A DNA stretch of 64,000 nt from Candidatus Sulfotelmatobacter sp. (lineage in GTDB: Bacteria > Acidobacteriota > Terriglobia > Terriglobales > Acidobacteriaceae): contig DASYBM010000002.1 of the NCBI GenBank assembly GCA_036500765.1, positions 290,874 to 354,873 of the forward strand, given 5' to 3'. Of this stretch, positions 8,328 through 15,647 are shown piece by piece. The translations under genes were made by a program, and so were the position numbers. The notes under the pieces are model-generated. The model was not told where the DNA came from, did not search any database, and was given only the letters and a program-made list of their open reading frames with translations. How positions within the stretch are numbered: position 1 is the stretch's first letter; every line of letters starts with the position of its first letter.

Positions 8328-8993
8328 ATGGCCAACCTTTTCGAACTGCCCCGGTACATTGCTGTGGAAGGGCCCATCCGAGTGGGCAAGAGCACGCTGG
8401 CCCGCATTCTGGCCGAGCGCCTGAATGCACAGCGGGTGATGGAACCCGAGGCCAATCCTTTTCTGGAATCCTTTTATGAAGGCGACCGCGGGGCGGCGTT
8501 TCAGACGCAGTTCGCATTTCTGGTGCGGCGCTTTGAGCAGTTGCAGACGCTCGATCCGGGCGCGCGCTCGCAGAAAATCGTTGTCTCCGATTTCATCTTC
8601 GAAAAAGACAAGCTTTTTGCCTGCCTCAATCTCACCGACCAGGAACTCGACACCTACAACCGTTATTACAATCATTTCCGTGAGCAGTTGCCTACGCCCG
8701 ATCTGGTGATTTATCTCCAGGCCACGCCAGAAGTTCTGAAGAAGCGGCTCAAAAAGAAAAATTCCGCCAGTGAGCGGGCGGTAAGCGACGAGTATCTGGA
8801 AGAGGTAGTGAAGGCCTACGAGCACTTCTTCTTTCACTACACATCGTCGGATCTACTGATCGTGAATACGTCAGAAATCGATTTCGTGGACCGCAACGAA
8901 GACCTGCAAGAACTCCTCCGCAAAGTGACGGAGCCGATTAAAGGCACGCAATATTTCCTACCGCTGGGCGGGCAGGACGCGCTGGGGGCTTGA
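8328..8993 (+). CDS. Deoxynucleoside kinase family protein
   Basis: Salvage kinase of 221 residues that phosphorylates deoxynucleosides with ATP. The P-loop is GPIRVGKST (normally GxxxxGKS/T), followed by EPEANPFLESFY, a dGK/dCK-like EP..NP..F signature. Then come YxDFIFEKDKLFA in place of the DRS motif region, and the LID-type arginine/lysine stretch KKRLKKKNSASER. ATG 8328 is chosen because residues from it align at once with a short strand and the P-loop; the ORF reaches back to 8247 through repeats. Exact base preference cannot be read from the sequence. It has no operon partners. Confidence 0.85.
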   Translation: MANLFELPRYIAVEGPIRVGKSTLARILAERLNAQRVMEPEANPFLESFYEGDRGAAFQTQFAFLVRRFEQLQTLDPGARSQKIVVSDFIFEKDKLFACLNLTDQELDTYNRYYNHFREQLPTPDLVIYLQATPEVLKKRLKKKNSASERAVSDEYLEEVVKAYEHFFFHYTSSDLLIVNTSEIDFVDRNEDLQELLRKVTEPIKGTQYFLPLGGQDALGA

Positions 8994-8998
8994 GGGCA

Positions 8999-9035
8999 GT
9001 CGTTAGTCGTTAGTTGTTGGCCGTTGCTCGTTAGC
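8999..9035. repeat. Degenerate CGTTAGT repeat between the kinase and vapC
   Basis: A run of CGTTAGT-like 7-base units fills the short spacer between two convergent genes. A similar CGTC/CGTTAGTCGTC run is found at 34145-34180. Confidence 0.7.
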
Positions 9036-9044
9036 ACTGAAGAT

Positions 9045-9485
9045 TCACTTCTCATGCCTCGGTAGCGTATAGACCGACAGGGCCTTCCCAACCTTGACAA
9101 ATTCCGGATCGGCCGTGACTAGCCATGCGCCACGCTCGATGGCCAGTTCGGCGGCAAAGGCGTCGGCATAGCCAAGACCGTGCTTTTGTTTCAGAGCGGC
9201 CGCACGAGTGGCGCGCTCGCGATCCACCCCCATGATGGCGATAGGCATTTCCTGAAGAACTGTCTCGGCCTGCCAGGCTCCGGCCTCCCCGCGCGTTCTC
9301 CACTCCGTATAGAAGACCTCTCCCCAATTGACTGCGGACATCAATAGCGGCACATCTTGAAGGGCGGCGGCGCGCAGAAGGCGTTCAACTTTTTCGGCGA
9401 TTCCGTGACGATCTTCAAACAGTCCGACAAGCGCGTTGGCGTCCAGTACATACCGGCGAGTTTCCTCGCCACGGAGGCGAGCCAT
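9045..9485 (-). CDS. vapC: PIN-domain ribonuclease toxin, VapC type
   Basis: Toxin of 146 residues predicted to cleave RNA with Mg2+. PIN acidic residues are visible: Asp15 in YVLDANALV, a glutamate in VNWGEVFYTE, the Asp in GYADAFAAELA and the Asp in LVTADPEF. Length is typical for VapC (130-150). Its ATG overlaps the last base of the upstream vapB stop (TAATG), the translational coupling usual for these pairs. Target RNA is unknown. Function follows from the fold and the neighbour. Confidence 0.92.
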   Translation of the reverse strand: MARLRGEETRRYVLDANALVGLFEDRHGIAEKVERLLRAAALQDVPLLMSAVNWGEVFYTEWRTRGEAGAWQAETVLQEMPIAIMGVDRERATRAAALKQKHGLGYADAFAAELAIERGAWLVTADPEFVKVGKALSVYTLPRHEK

Positions 9486-9736
9486 TATTTTTCTCTCCGG
9501 CGCTCACGCTCGCGCTCCTCGAACAACGCCTCGAAAGCCGAAGGCTCGCCAGGAGCGGGTTTGAGAAATCCACGGATTTCTCTTATGCGCTCCGCCGTTA
9601 TGGGAGTGAGCACGAGGCGTCCTTTTTCTTCGCGCCAGGTGGCGGGTGTGCCTTTCGTGAGGCCAAACTGCTCGCGCAGTTCGGCGGGAATGACAACTTG
9701 GCCTTTCGAGCTGATGACGGTGCGGTAGGTTGCCAT
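9485..9736 (-). CDS. vapB: AbrB/SpoVT-fold antitoxin, VapB type
   Basis: Antitoxin and autorepressor of 83 residues. The N-terminal swapped-hairpin DNA-binding domain is clear (TVISSKGQVVIPAELREQFGL, of which SSKGQVVIPAELR is the core). The C-terminal half is acidic then Arg-rich (FEALFEERERERRREK) and is the part expected to wrap the toxin. The start is preceded by an inverted repeat that is probably its own operator, and there is almost no leader. Confidence 0.92.
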   Translation of the reverse strand: MATYRTVISSKGQVVIPAELREQFGLTKGTPATWREEKGRLVLTPITAERIREIRGFLKPAPGEPSAFEALFEERERERRREK

Positions 9737-9743
9737 AGGCTTA

Positions 9744-9761
9744 TCTTACCCAAATGTAAGA
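9744..9761 (-). promoter_or_regulatory. Inverted repeat, probable VapB operator
   Basis: TCTTAC-CCAAAT-GTAAGA, a perfect 6-bp dyad centred about 16 bases before the vapB ATG. It would overlap the promoter -10 region, the normal place for autoregulation by an AbrB-type VapB dimer. Confidence 0.6.
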
Positions 9762-10031
9762 CGATAATCAATATGACTTACCTGCCTGGAAATCTCACTT
9801 GCAAGATTCCGCAGGAAGCCGACTTCGAGCTTACTTCCCGCCGGGCTTGCCCAAACTATTGAAAGGAATCAGGAACCATCGTCGCTTCTTGCCGCTTGTT
9901 AGCGCTACAATGCCTTAGCGTCATCCAAAGCTGTGGAGGCCACGCTCCTCCGGGAAGAATTAGCTTGAACTGAATCAGGATGACGCGTACAGGCTCTATC
10001 CGCCCGAGGCGGAGGGGCACTGGAGGACAGC

Positions 10032-10964
10032 ATGAGTTTGACCCCGATCACCGGCGGTCTTAGTTCGCCTAGACCCGATTCGTCAAGACCCGGCGGCTCC
10101 GGCCATAAGGTCACCACCGCTTCTCTGCGGGACCAGAAACTTCGCCATCAACCCATCACCTGCCTTACCGCTTACGACTATGCGTCGGCGCGCCTGATCG
10201 ATGAGGCCGGTATCGACATGGTGCTGGTCGGCGATTCGCTGGCCCAAACCATGCTCGGCTACGAAAACACGCTCTCAGTCACCGTGGATGAAATGCTGCA
10301 TCACGTGAAGGCCGTGCGCCGCGGCGTGAAGAACGCGCTGCTGGTCGCCGATATGCCGTATGGGTCTTATCAGATAGACCCTAAAACCGCTGTGACCAAT
10401 GCGGCCCGCTTCGTGAAAGAAGGCGGCGCCGAGGTCGTGAAAATTGAGGGCGGAGAGAAGCGCGCGGATCTGATTCGCCAGATTATCGACGCCGAGATTC
10501 CCGTCGCAGGCCACATCGGCCTGATGCCGCAATCGGTGAACGTGATGGGTGGCTACAAGGTGCAGGGCAAGAGCCTGAGCGGCATTGAGCAGCTCATGCG
10601 CGATGCCGTGGCGCTCGACCGCGCCGGCATAGCATGCCTTTATCTCGAGGGGATTCCGCGGGAAGTGGCGGCGATGATCACGGCGGAAGTGAGCGCCCCG
10701 ACCATCGGCATTGGAGCCGGCCCCGAGTGCGACGGGCAGGTGCTGGTGTTTCACGACATTCTGAATCTGACGTTTGGTCCATCGGCAAAGTTTGTGCGGC
10801 GCTATGGTGATGCGGCGGCGCTGATCACGAATGCGGTGCGGTCGTTTCGCGCGGACGTGCAATCGCATCAGTATCCGTCAGACGAAGAGTCATATCATCT
10901 GCCGAAGGAGACCAAGGCCGGGCTGGATATAGTCTTGGCCCGCAAGCGCGCGATAGGGCGATGA
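10032..10964 (+). CDS. panB: 3-methyl-2-oxobutanoate hydroxymethyltransferase
   Basis: Enzyme of 310 residues for the first committed step of pantothenate synthesis: 5,10-methylene-THF plus alpha-ketoisovalerate gives ketopantoate. Typical TIM-barrel motifs are present: TAYDYASARLIDEAGIDMVLVGDS (metal-binding Asp in VGDS), ADMPYGSYQ, VKIEGG, AGHIGLMPQ, LEGIPREVA and IGIGAGPECDGQVLV. ATG 10032 follows GGAGGA. The first 25 residues are not part of the fold and come from a 15-bp tandem duplication. panC lies 468 bases downstream, separated by one small membrane protein gene; panD is absent. Confidence 0.97.
   Translation: MSLTPITGGLSSPRPDSSRPGGSGHKVTTASLRDQKLRHQPITCLTAYDYASARLIDEAGIDMVLVGDSLAQTMLGYENTLSVTVDEMLHHVKAVRRGVKNALLVADMPYGSYQIDPKTAVTNAARFVKEGGAEVVKIEGGEKRADLIRQIIDAEIPVAGHIGLMPQSVNVMGGYKVQGKSLSGIEQLMRDAVALDRAGIACLYLEGIPREVAAMITAEVSAPTIGIGAGPECDGQVLVFHDILNLTFGPSAKFVRRYGDAAALITNAVRSFRADVQSHQYPSDEESYHLPKETKAGLDIVLARKRAIGR
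10064..10093. repeat. 15-bp direct repeat, two copies, in the 5' end of panB
   Basis: Two adjacent 15-base units of the form TTCGYCWAGACCCGR encode an SPRPD / SSRPG pair in the non-conserved N-terminal tail of PanB. Period 15 keeps the frame. Confidence 0.7.
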
Positions 10965-11094
10965 GGAGTGTAGCCCGCGGAGCGCTATTGATTGCGCGGA
11001 AAACACGGAACGGAAACGCTTTCTCATGCGTATCTTTCTGTAGGCCGGTAGGCGCGTGTCCGATGGTGCTAGGCTATAGCAAAGGAGGGAGCCT

Positions 11095-11343
11095 ATGATT
11101 CTCTCAACGATTCTGTCGACCTCAATTTTCTCGACATCGAGTCTCTCAACATTTTTCTTCTTCCCATTTTTCGGATTCGGATTCGTGATGTATTTTCTGC
11201 CTTCGATCATCGCGCTTGCGAAGAGCAAGCGCGACCTGCTCGCGATCTTTCTGCTGAATCTGTTCCTGGGATGGAGCGTGATTGGGTGGTTTGTAGCTCT
11301 GATCTGGGCTGCGAAGAACGACGTTCCCATGGTCGTGAGGTAG
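11095..11343 (+). CDS. Small membrane protein of the superinfection-immunity family
   Basis: Protein of 82 residues with two membrane helices. The second half matches the family pattern remembered for T4 Imm-like superinfection immunity proteins in bacteria: YFLPSIIALAKSKRDLLAIFLLNLFLGWSVIGWFVALIWA, where the LP-x-I-A, N-x-x-x-GW and GW-x-x-A-x-x-W positions are key. ATG follows AAGGAGGGAGCCT, a strong ribosome binding site. It lies between panB and panC in the same direction, but the spacers (130 and 89 bases) do not require an operon. Its N terminus is Ser/Thr/Phe-rich and of low complexity. Confidence 0.75.
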   Translation: MILSTILSTSIFSTSSLSTFFFFPFFGFGFVMYFLPSIIALAKSKRDLLAIFLLNLFLGWSVIGWFVALIWAAKNDVPMVVR

Positions 11344-11432
11344 CTTCGGAAAAGTCATGCTCAAAACGGAGGCACCCGTGGATGCATGCTAGCTCTTGAA
11401 ATGGGCTGCCCTTCGCATCTGAATATTTACTT

Positions 11433-12311
11433 TTGAAAACCCTCACCACCATTCACGACATGCGAAGGGTCTCTCGCGACTCTCGCCACGCGGGCAAGCG
11501 CCTGGGATTCGTCCCTACGATGGGCGCGTTGCATGAGGGGCATCTATCGCTGGTGCGGGCAGCGCGAGCCCACTGTGACGTGGTAGCCGTGTCAATCTTT
11601 GTTAACCCCACGCAGTTCGGACCGGCTGAGGATCTGGCGCAGTATCCGCGTTCATTCGACCGCGACTTGGAACTCCTTGAGCGGGAAGGTGTAGAGACCG
11701 TGTTTGCGCCGTCGGTGGAAGAGATGTATCCCACGGGTGGGGCAACCTGGGTCACGGTGGAAGGTCTGAGCGACAAACTGGACGGCCGTTCACGCGCGGG
11801 CCACTTTCGCGGCGTCACGACCGTGGTCGCGAAGTTGTTTCACATCGTGGAACCGGACGTGGCTTTCTTTGGCCAGAAGGATGCCGCGCAGGTGGCAATT
11901 ATCCGCCGCATGGTGCGGGATCTGAATCTGGCAGTAGAAATTGTGGTCTGCCCGATCGTCCGCGATGCCGATGGCTTGGCCATGAGTTCGCGCAACGCCT
12001 ACCTCAATCCCGAGCAGAGAAAACAGGCTTTGGTTCTGCATCGTGCGCTGCTGCGTATAGAAAAGTTGGCGGTTGGCGGCGAACGGAATGCAGCCAGGCT
12101 GGCGGCCGCGGGGCGCCAGGAATTTGAGCGGGTAAATTCGGTGCGGTTGGACTATGTTGACATCGTTGACCCGGAGACGCTCGATCCCATTGAAGATGTT
12201 ACGCGTGGAGCGCTGGCTGCGGTCGCGGCCTATGTCGGCGCTACGCGGCTGATCGACAACGTCTTGCTGGCAGCAGCGAACGCCACTTCGCCAAAACCGC
12301 CATCGAAATAA
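11433..12311 (+). CDS. panC: Pantothenate synthetase
   Basis: ATP-dependent ligase of 292 residues joining pantoate and beta-alanine. Nucleotidyltransferase signatures are intact: PTMGALHEGHLSL (HxGH), SIFVNPTQFGP, the pantoate site FRGVTTVVAKLF, FGQKDAAQ and the MSSRNAYL (KMSKS-like) loop. The start is TTG 11433; there is no other in-frame start before the first conserved strand. The last 15 residues run past the usual end. With panB this gives two of the steps of vitamin B5 synthesis. Confidence 0.97.
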   Translation: MKTLTTIHDMRRVSRDSRHAGKRLGFVPTMGALHEGHLSLVRAARAHCDVVAVSIFVNPTQFGPAEDLAQYPRSFDRDLELLEREGVETVFAPSVEEMYPTGGATWVTVEGLSDKLDGRSRAGHFRGVTTVVAKLFHIVEPDVAFFGQKDAAQVAIIRRMVRDLNLAVEIVVCPIVRDADGLAMSSRNAYLNPEQRKQALVLHRALLRIEKLAVGGERNAARLAAAGRQEFERVNSVRLDYVDIVDPETLDPIEDVTRGALAAVAAYVGATRLIDNVLLAAANATSPKPPSK

Positions 12312-12325
12312 AGCGCGAACCACAT

Positions 12326-13090
12326 TCAGTACGGCTCAACATAGTCCGGCGCGTAATAGCCGGGCGTGGCATAACCGTAGCCCCACCACGGGTTATACCA
12401 GTACGGCCAACCCCAACCCCAATACGGGCCCCAGAAGCCGCCGAAACCAAAACCGAGTCCCCACCCGCAACATCCCCAACCCCATCCCCCCCAGCCCCAG
12501 CCCCCACGCCAGCCACCATGTCCCCAATTACCACGGACGAATTGTGCGCCCCCGCCGATTCTCGCACCCGAAGCCAGCCCTGCCGCAGCGTGGGTGCCTC
12601 CGAAAGCATGGAACTGCCCATCGCGAATACCCGCTTCGCTGCCGCCCATTCCGCGAGATGCCACTTCGCGAGTTCCAGTTTCCCGCGCTCCCACTGCACG
12701 AGTTCCTGCGGCGCCTACACCGTTACCGCGGCCCGAAAACGAGTGCCATCCGGGTGAGGCATCGCGAGAGCCGCTTCGACTCTCCCATGACCACGCCCTC
12801 GCTGTACTGGAATTCGAAGCGCCGCTCTCGCGCCCCGCCGCGCCTCCGCGCATGCCGGTGGACGATCCCCCGTATGCCCCTCCCCGTTCACCGCCATGAT
12901 AGCCACCGGAATAGCCGCCACCGTGGAAGCCTCCGCCCCCGCCGTATGATCCCCCGCCGTGGAAACCGCCACCGCCGCCTCCACCGTGACCGCCTCCTCC
13001 ATGTTGAGCAGCAGCAGGAATCGGTGCAATAACCAGGATGAAAGAAGCGAAACCTGGAAGAATAGCGCTCAGTAAATTGGATTTCCGCAT
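12326..13090 (-). CDS. Glycine-rich secreted protein
   Basis: Exported protein of 254 residues without a recognised enzyme domain. A signal peptide (MRKSNLLSAILPGF... ending AAAQ) is followed by a Gly/His-rich block (GGGGHGGGGGGGFHGGG), an Arg/Ser/Gly middle with short degenerate repeats, and a Gly/Trp/Tyr-rich C terminus with WGPYWGWGWPYW. Such aromatic glycine-rich tails occur in surface or extracellular structural proteins. ATG 13090 with GGGAG upstream is chosen over the ORF start at 13147, because the signal peptide begins there. It is convergent with panC, 14 bases away. Confidence 0.75.
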   Translation of the reverse strand: MRKSNLLSAILPGFASFILVIAPIPAAAQHGGGGHGGGGGGGFHGGGSYGGGGGFHGGGYSGGYHGGERGGAYGGSSTGMRGGAAGRESGASNSSTARAWSWESRSGSRDASPGWHSFSGRGNGVGAAGTRAVGARETGTREVASRGMGGSEAGIRDGQFHAFGGTHAAAGLASGARIGGGAQFVRGNWGHGGWRGGWGWGGWGWGCCGWGLGFGFGGFWGPYWGWGWPYWYNPWWGYGYATPGYYAPDYVEPY

Positions 13091-13344
13091 AGACAGCTCC
13101 CGCCACCAAACACGGTCCAATGGACAATTTTCGTTGAACCAGCCCAACGAACAACCTGAGTGCCTCGCGTGGGCAGACCGTGTGATTGCATCGTACCTCT
13201 AGTTGGACTCTGGTTCCAGGGCGGAAGTTGTCCAGAGGGCAGCACAGAACTTCACATTTCAGAGCGCAGGTTTTCGATGGATTCTCGATTACCGAGTCAA
13301 AGCCCAGGACAAATCCGAAATCTACAATGAGAAGTCGCCCAGGG

Positions 13345-14097
13345 CTATGGCGCGGCCATACTCTGGCGGACCAGAGTTTCCACCTGCGTCCAAAGCTTGG
13401 GATCGCACTGGCTCTCGAAGTGGTCCGTGGCAAAAGTCCGCTGGAACCAGGAACCGCCTCCCTCGCATTTGACCGGCTTCTTTTCGTAATCGAAGCGATA
13501 GTTGCCGAGGATCTGCGTTTTGGAGACGTCGGCGGCGGTGATGCGCGCGCGGCCATGAACCCAGCCGTGCGGCTGATAGAAGTTGGCGGCGGCGGCCACA
13601 TTTTGGGGAATGACGCCATCCAGTTGCCAGGGCTTGGCAATACTATCGACCTGCACTGTCAGCCGCACTGGAATTCCGGCTCGATTCAGTTCGCGCGCCA
13701 GCAGCACCACGGCGGATGCTCCCCAACTGTGTCCAAAAAGTATGATTTGGGCGTGCGCTTTTTCTGCGGCGCTCAGAGTGCCGTCGTGATCGGTGTCCAG
13801 CAGGCGAAGAATCGCTTGGTACGCAGCCTTTCTGTGCCGGTTCTCAAAGACCTGGACCGAAGCGCCTGGCGGAAGCACGCGCTGAATTTTCTGCGCCAGT
13901 TGCACCGGGCCGTGGCGCAGATCGTCGTGACGCACAAAACCGCCGGCAAAGCCAACAAGAATGTATGAGGTGGCTGGGGAAACGCTGGCCACGGCTCCGT
14001 CAGCGGCTGTGAGCAGGGGGGCGGTCGCGAACGCGGACACGAATAGCGTTGACACGAAAATCGCAGCCGAGATCCGGATGCGCGTGAAGCGAGGCAC
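13345..14097 (-). CDS. Exported alpha/beta-hydrolase-like protein with an EF-hand loop
   Basis: Protein of 250 residues with an N-terminal signal peptide (about 1-32). The nucleophile elbow GHSWGAS (Ser124) follows a hydrophobic strand (AQIILF), as in lipases and esterases. Just before it, residues 101-112 (DTDHDGTLSAAE) match the 12-residue calcium-binding EF-hand loop at every key position (D1, D3, D5, G6, L8, E12). The catalytic Asp and His are not obvious, and the substrate is unknown. The protein is not in an operon with its neighbours. Calcium dependence is inference only. Confidence 0.6.
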   Translation of the reverse strand: MPRFTRIRISAAIFVSTLFVSAFATAPLLTAADGAVASVSPATSYILVGFAGGFVRHDDLRHGPVQLAQKIQRVLPPGASVQVFENRHRKAAYQAILRLLDTDHDGTLSAAEKAHAQIILFGHSWGASAVVLLARELNRAGIPVRLTVQVDSIAKPWQLDGVIPQNVAAAANFYQPHGWVHGRARITAADVSKTQILGNYRFDYEKKPVKCEGGGSWFQRTFATDHFESQCDPKLWTQVETLVRQSMAAP

Positions 14098-14343
14098 GCG
14101 AGCTCCTTTATGCGGTGAGATGAGTCAGGCCACAGCGGGGTTGCGCCGAAACCGCGTTCATCATGGGTAAAGCGCTGCGCGCGAAAAAGCTGATGGGGCA
14201 AGGCTTTTGGCGCGATCGATTCGGAGCTGAGTCTACACCCGCTGTCAATGCGAACAGTTTACTTGCGCGCGTTCGCGCGCAAACCCCGGACGGGGGGCGT
14301 CCGATGGGTGACGGTGGCCCATTCTAGCCGCGTCTTTTGCGGG

Positions 14344-15060
14344 CTAGAGTGGGGATTTTCGTGCGGCTGCTCCCCGACTGTCTGGGGCTCCACCAGCTTT
14401 TCGTCCTGAGACGAATGGGTTGCCAGCGAGAAAGTAGCGCAGCGGGTGTTCGGCGGCTTTGGTGATGCCGATCCGGGCCGTAACGCGGATTCGCGAGGCG
14501 CGATATCCGTCCTCGCCGATCCATAGGCTGCTTGCGCGCGAGGTGAGGTCGCATCCGTTGTCGCGAGCCCGATCGATTCCGAAGGCTTCACAGAGCCTTC
14601 CTGGACCGCTGGTAAGTCTGATCAGCTCTTTAATCCTGCTTGGTTCATTCTTGCTTTCCTGAATCTCGAGGCCGCGGGCGAGAGCCATTGCTTCGATGCC
14701 GCTGAGAGGTTCGAGTGCCCGAAACAGGACGCCTCCGGCCTGGCCCTCAGGCTCACAGGAGACGTTGAGGCAGTAGTGGTTCCCATAAATGAAGTAGACG
14801 TATGCGTACCCAGGGGGCCCGAACAGCACCGCGTTGCGCAGCGTCTTGCCGGCAGCGGAGTGGGCAGCGAGATCTTTTGCGCCGAGGTAGGCTTCGACTT
14901 CCACGATGCGTCCAGTAACGATGCGGGCGGTTAGAAGCGCGTCGGCTTCTCGTCTCACCAGCACCTTCCCCAAGAGTTCACGCGCCACGCGGCGCGGATC
15001 ACGGGAGAAGAAAGCGCGATCCAGGGGACTGATCTGGGCGGTAGAGTGCAACTCGGGCAT
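14344..15060 (-). CDS. DNA-3-methyladenine glycosylase (AAG/MPG family)
   Basis: Base-excision repair glycosylase of 238 residues that removes alkylated purines. Motifs of the AAG fold are intact: RELLGKVLVRR, GRIVEVEAYLG with the catalytic glutamate, DLAAHSAAGKT, GYAYVYFIYGNHYCLNVSCE, GVLFRALEP and SGPGRLCEAFGID. The C terminus runs about 25 residues past the usual end and is Ala/Gly/Arg-rich, overlapping low-complexity sequence. The peroxiredoxin gene lies 113 bases upstream on the same strand, so co-transcription is possible. Confidence 0.93.
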   Translation of the reverse strand: MPELHSTAQISPLDRAFFSRDPRRVARELLGKVLVRREADALLTARIVTGRIVEVEAYLGAKDLAAHSAAGKTLRNAVLFGPPGYAYVYFIYGNHYCLNVSCEPEGQAGGVLFRALEPLSGIEAMALARGLEIQESKNEPSRIKELIRLTSGPGRLCEAFGIDRARDNGCDLTSRASSLWIGEDGYRASRIRVTARIGITKAAEHPLRYFLAGNPFVSGRKAGGAPDSRGAAARKSPL

Positions 15061-15173
15061 GCAGTTGAATCCTGAATGGTGAGTGGGGCGGATGAGGAAG
15101 GCTGGTCCTTTTTAGTTCGGGAGAGTTGTGGCTTGCATTCGAGGCGAATTCATTGGACTCGCATCTTCTCCGC

Positions 15174-15647
15174 CTACGCTGCGCCGTCACCCGATTCTTT
15201 CAAATACGCCAGCACTTCCTCCGCGTGGTCGTCGGGCTTCACTTTCTCGAAGATATGCTGAATCTTCCCATCCGGGCCGATGATGAACGTTGTCCGCGCG
15301 ACGCCCCGAACTTTCTTGCCGTACATATTTTTTTCTTTCATTACGCCGAAAGCTTCAGCGACCTTTTTCTCGGCGTCGGCCAGTAAAGCGAAGGGCAGGT
15401 CGTGCTTGTCCTGAAATTTCTTTTGCGCTTTGGGCGTGTCGGGGGATATGCCAAGCAGCACGGCGCCGGTTTTCTGAATCTGTTTATAGGTGTCGCGGAA
15501 CCCGCGAGCCTCGACGGTTCAACCCGGAGTGTCGGCCCGCGGATAGAAAAAAAGGATAACCACCTTGCCCTTAAACTCCTGCAGCGAACGGTCTTTTCCG
15601 TTCTCGTCCGGCAAAGTAAAGTCGGGAGCCTTATCATGGATATGCAT
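15174..15647 (-). CDS. Bcp/PrxQ peroxiredoxin with UGA-encoded selenocysteine (predicted selenoprotein)
   Basis: Thiol-type peroxidase of 157 residues if the in-frame TGA at 15519-15521 is read as selenocysteine. Before it: a typical N terminus (DKAPDFTLPDENGKDRSLQEF, then KVVILFFYPRADTPG). After it: TVEARGFRD, GISPDTPKAQKKF, GVARTTFIIGPDGKI. In Bcp the motif is TPGCT, so the UGA (Sec43) falls exactly on the peroxidatic Cys. The usual resolving Cys five residues later is Arg, and there is no other Cys in the protein. Total length equals normal Bcp. A stem-loop 12-30 bases after the UGA fits a bacterial SECIS. ATG 15647 is the only usable start. The alternative is a nonsense mutation, leaving a 95-residue fragment. 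Confidence 0.8.
15488..15511 (-). promoter_or_regulatory. Candidate bacterial SECIS element
   Basis: In the mRNA the UGA is followed by 12 bases, then a perfect 5-bp stem CGCGG/CCGCG closed by the loop GUU (15494-15506). Below it AGG pairs with CCU across a small internal loop (15509-15511 with 15488-15490). The first loop base is G and lies 18 bases after the UGA; known bSECIS elements carry a G at the start of the apical loop about 16-37 bases from the UGA. Confidence 0.65.

Noticed and set aside
12544..13032. Long forward frame over the glycine-rich protein gene
   Set aside because: It is antisense to a Gly-rich gene, whose GGN codons give open frames on the other strand. It has no signal or domain.
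15174..15461. A 95-residue truncated peroxiredoxin starting at an internal ATG
   Set aside because: The same frame continues upstream through a single UGA to a complete N terminus with a start codon. The fragment alone would lack the active-site half, so it is better seen as the end of the UGA-containing gene.
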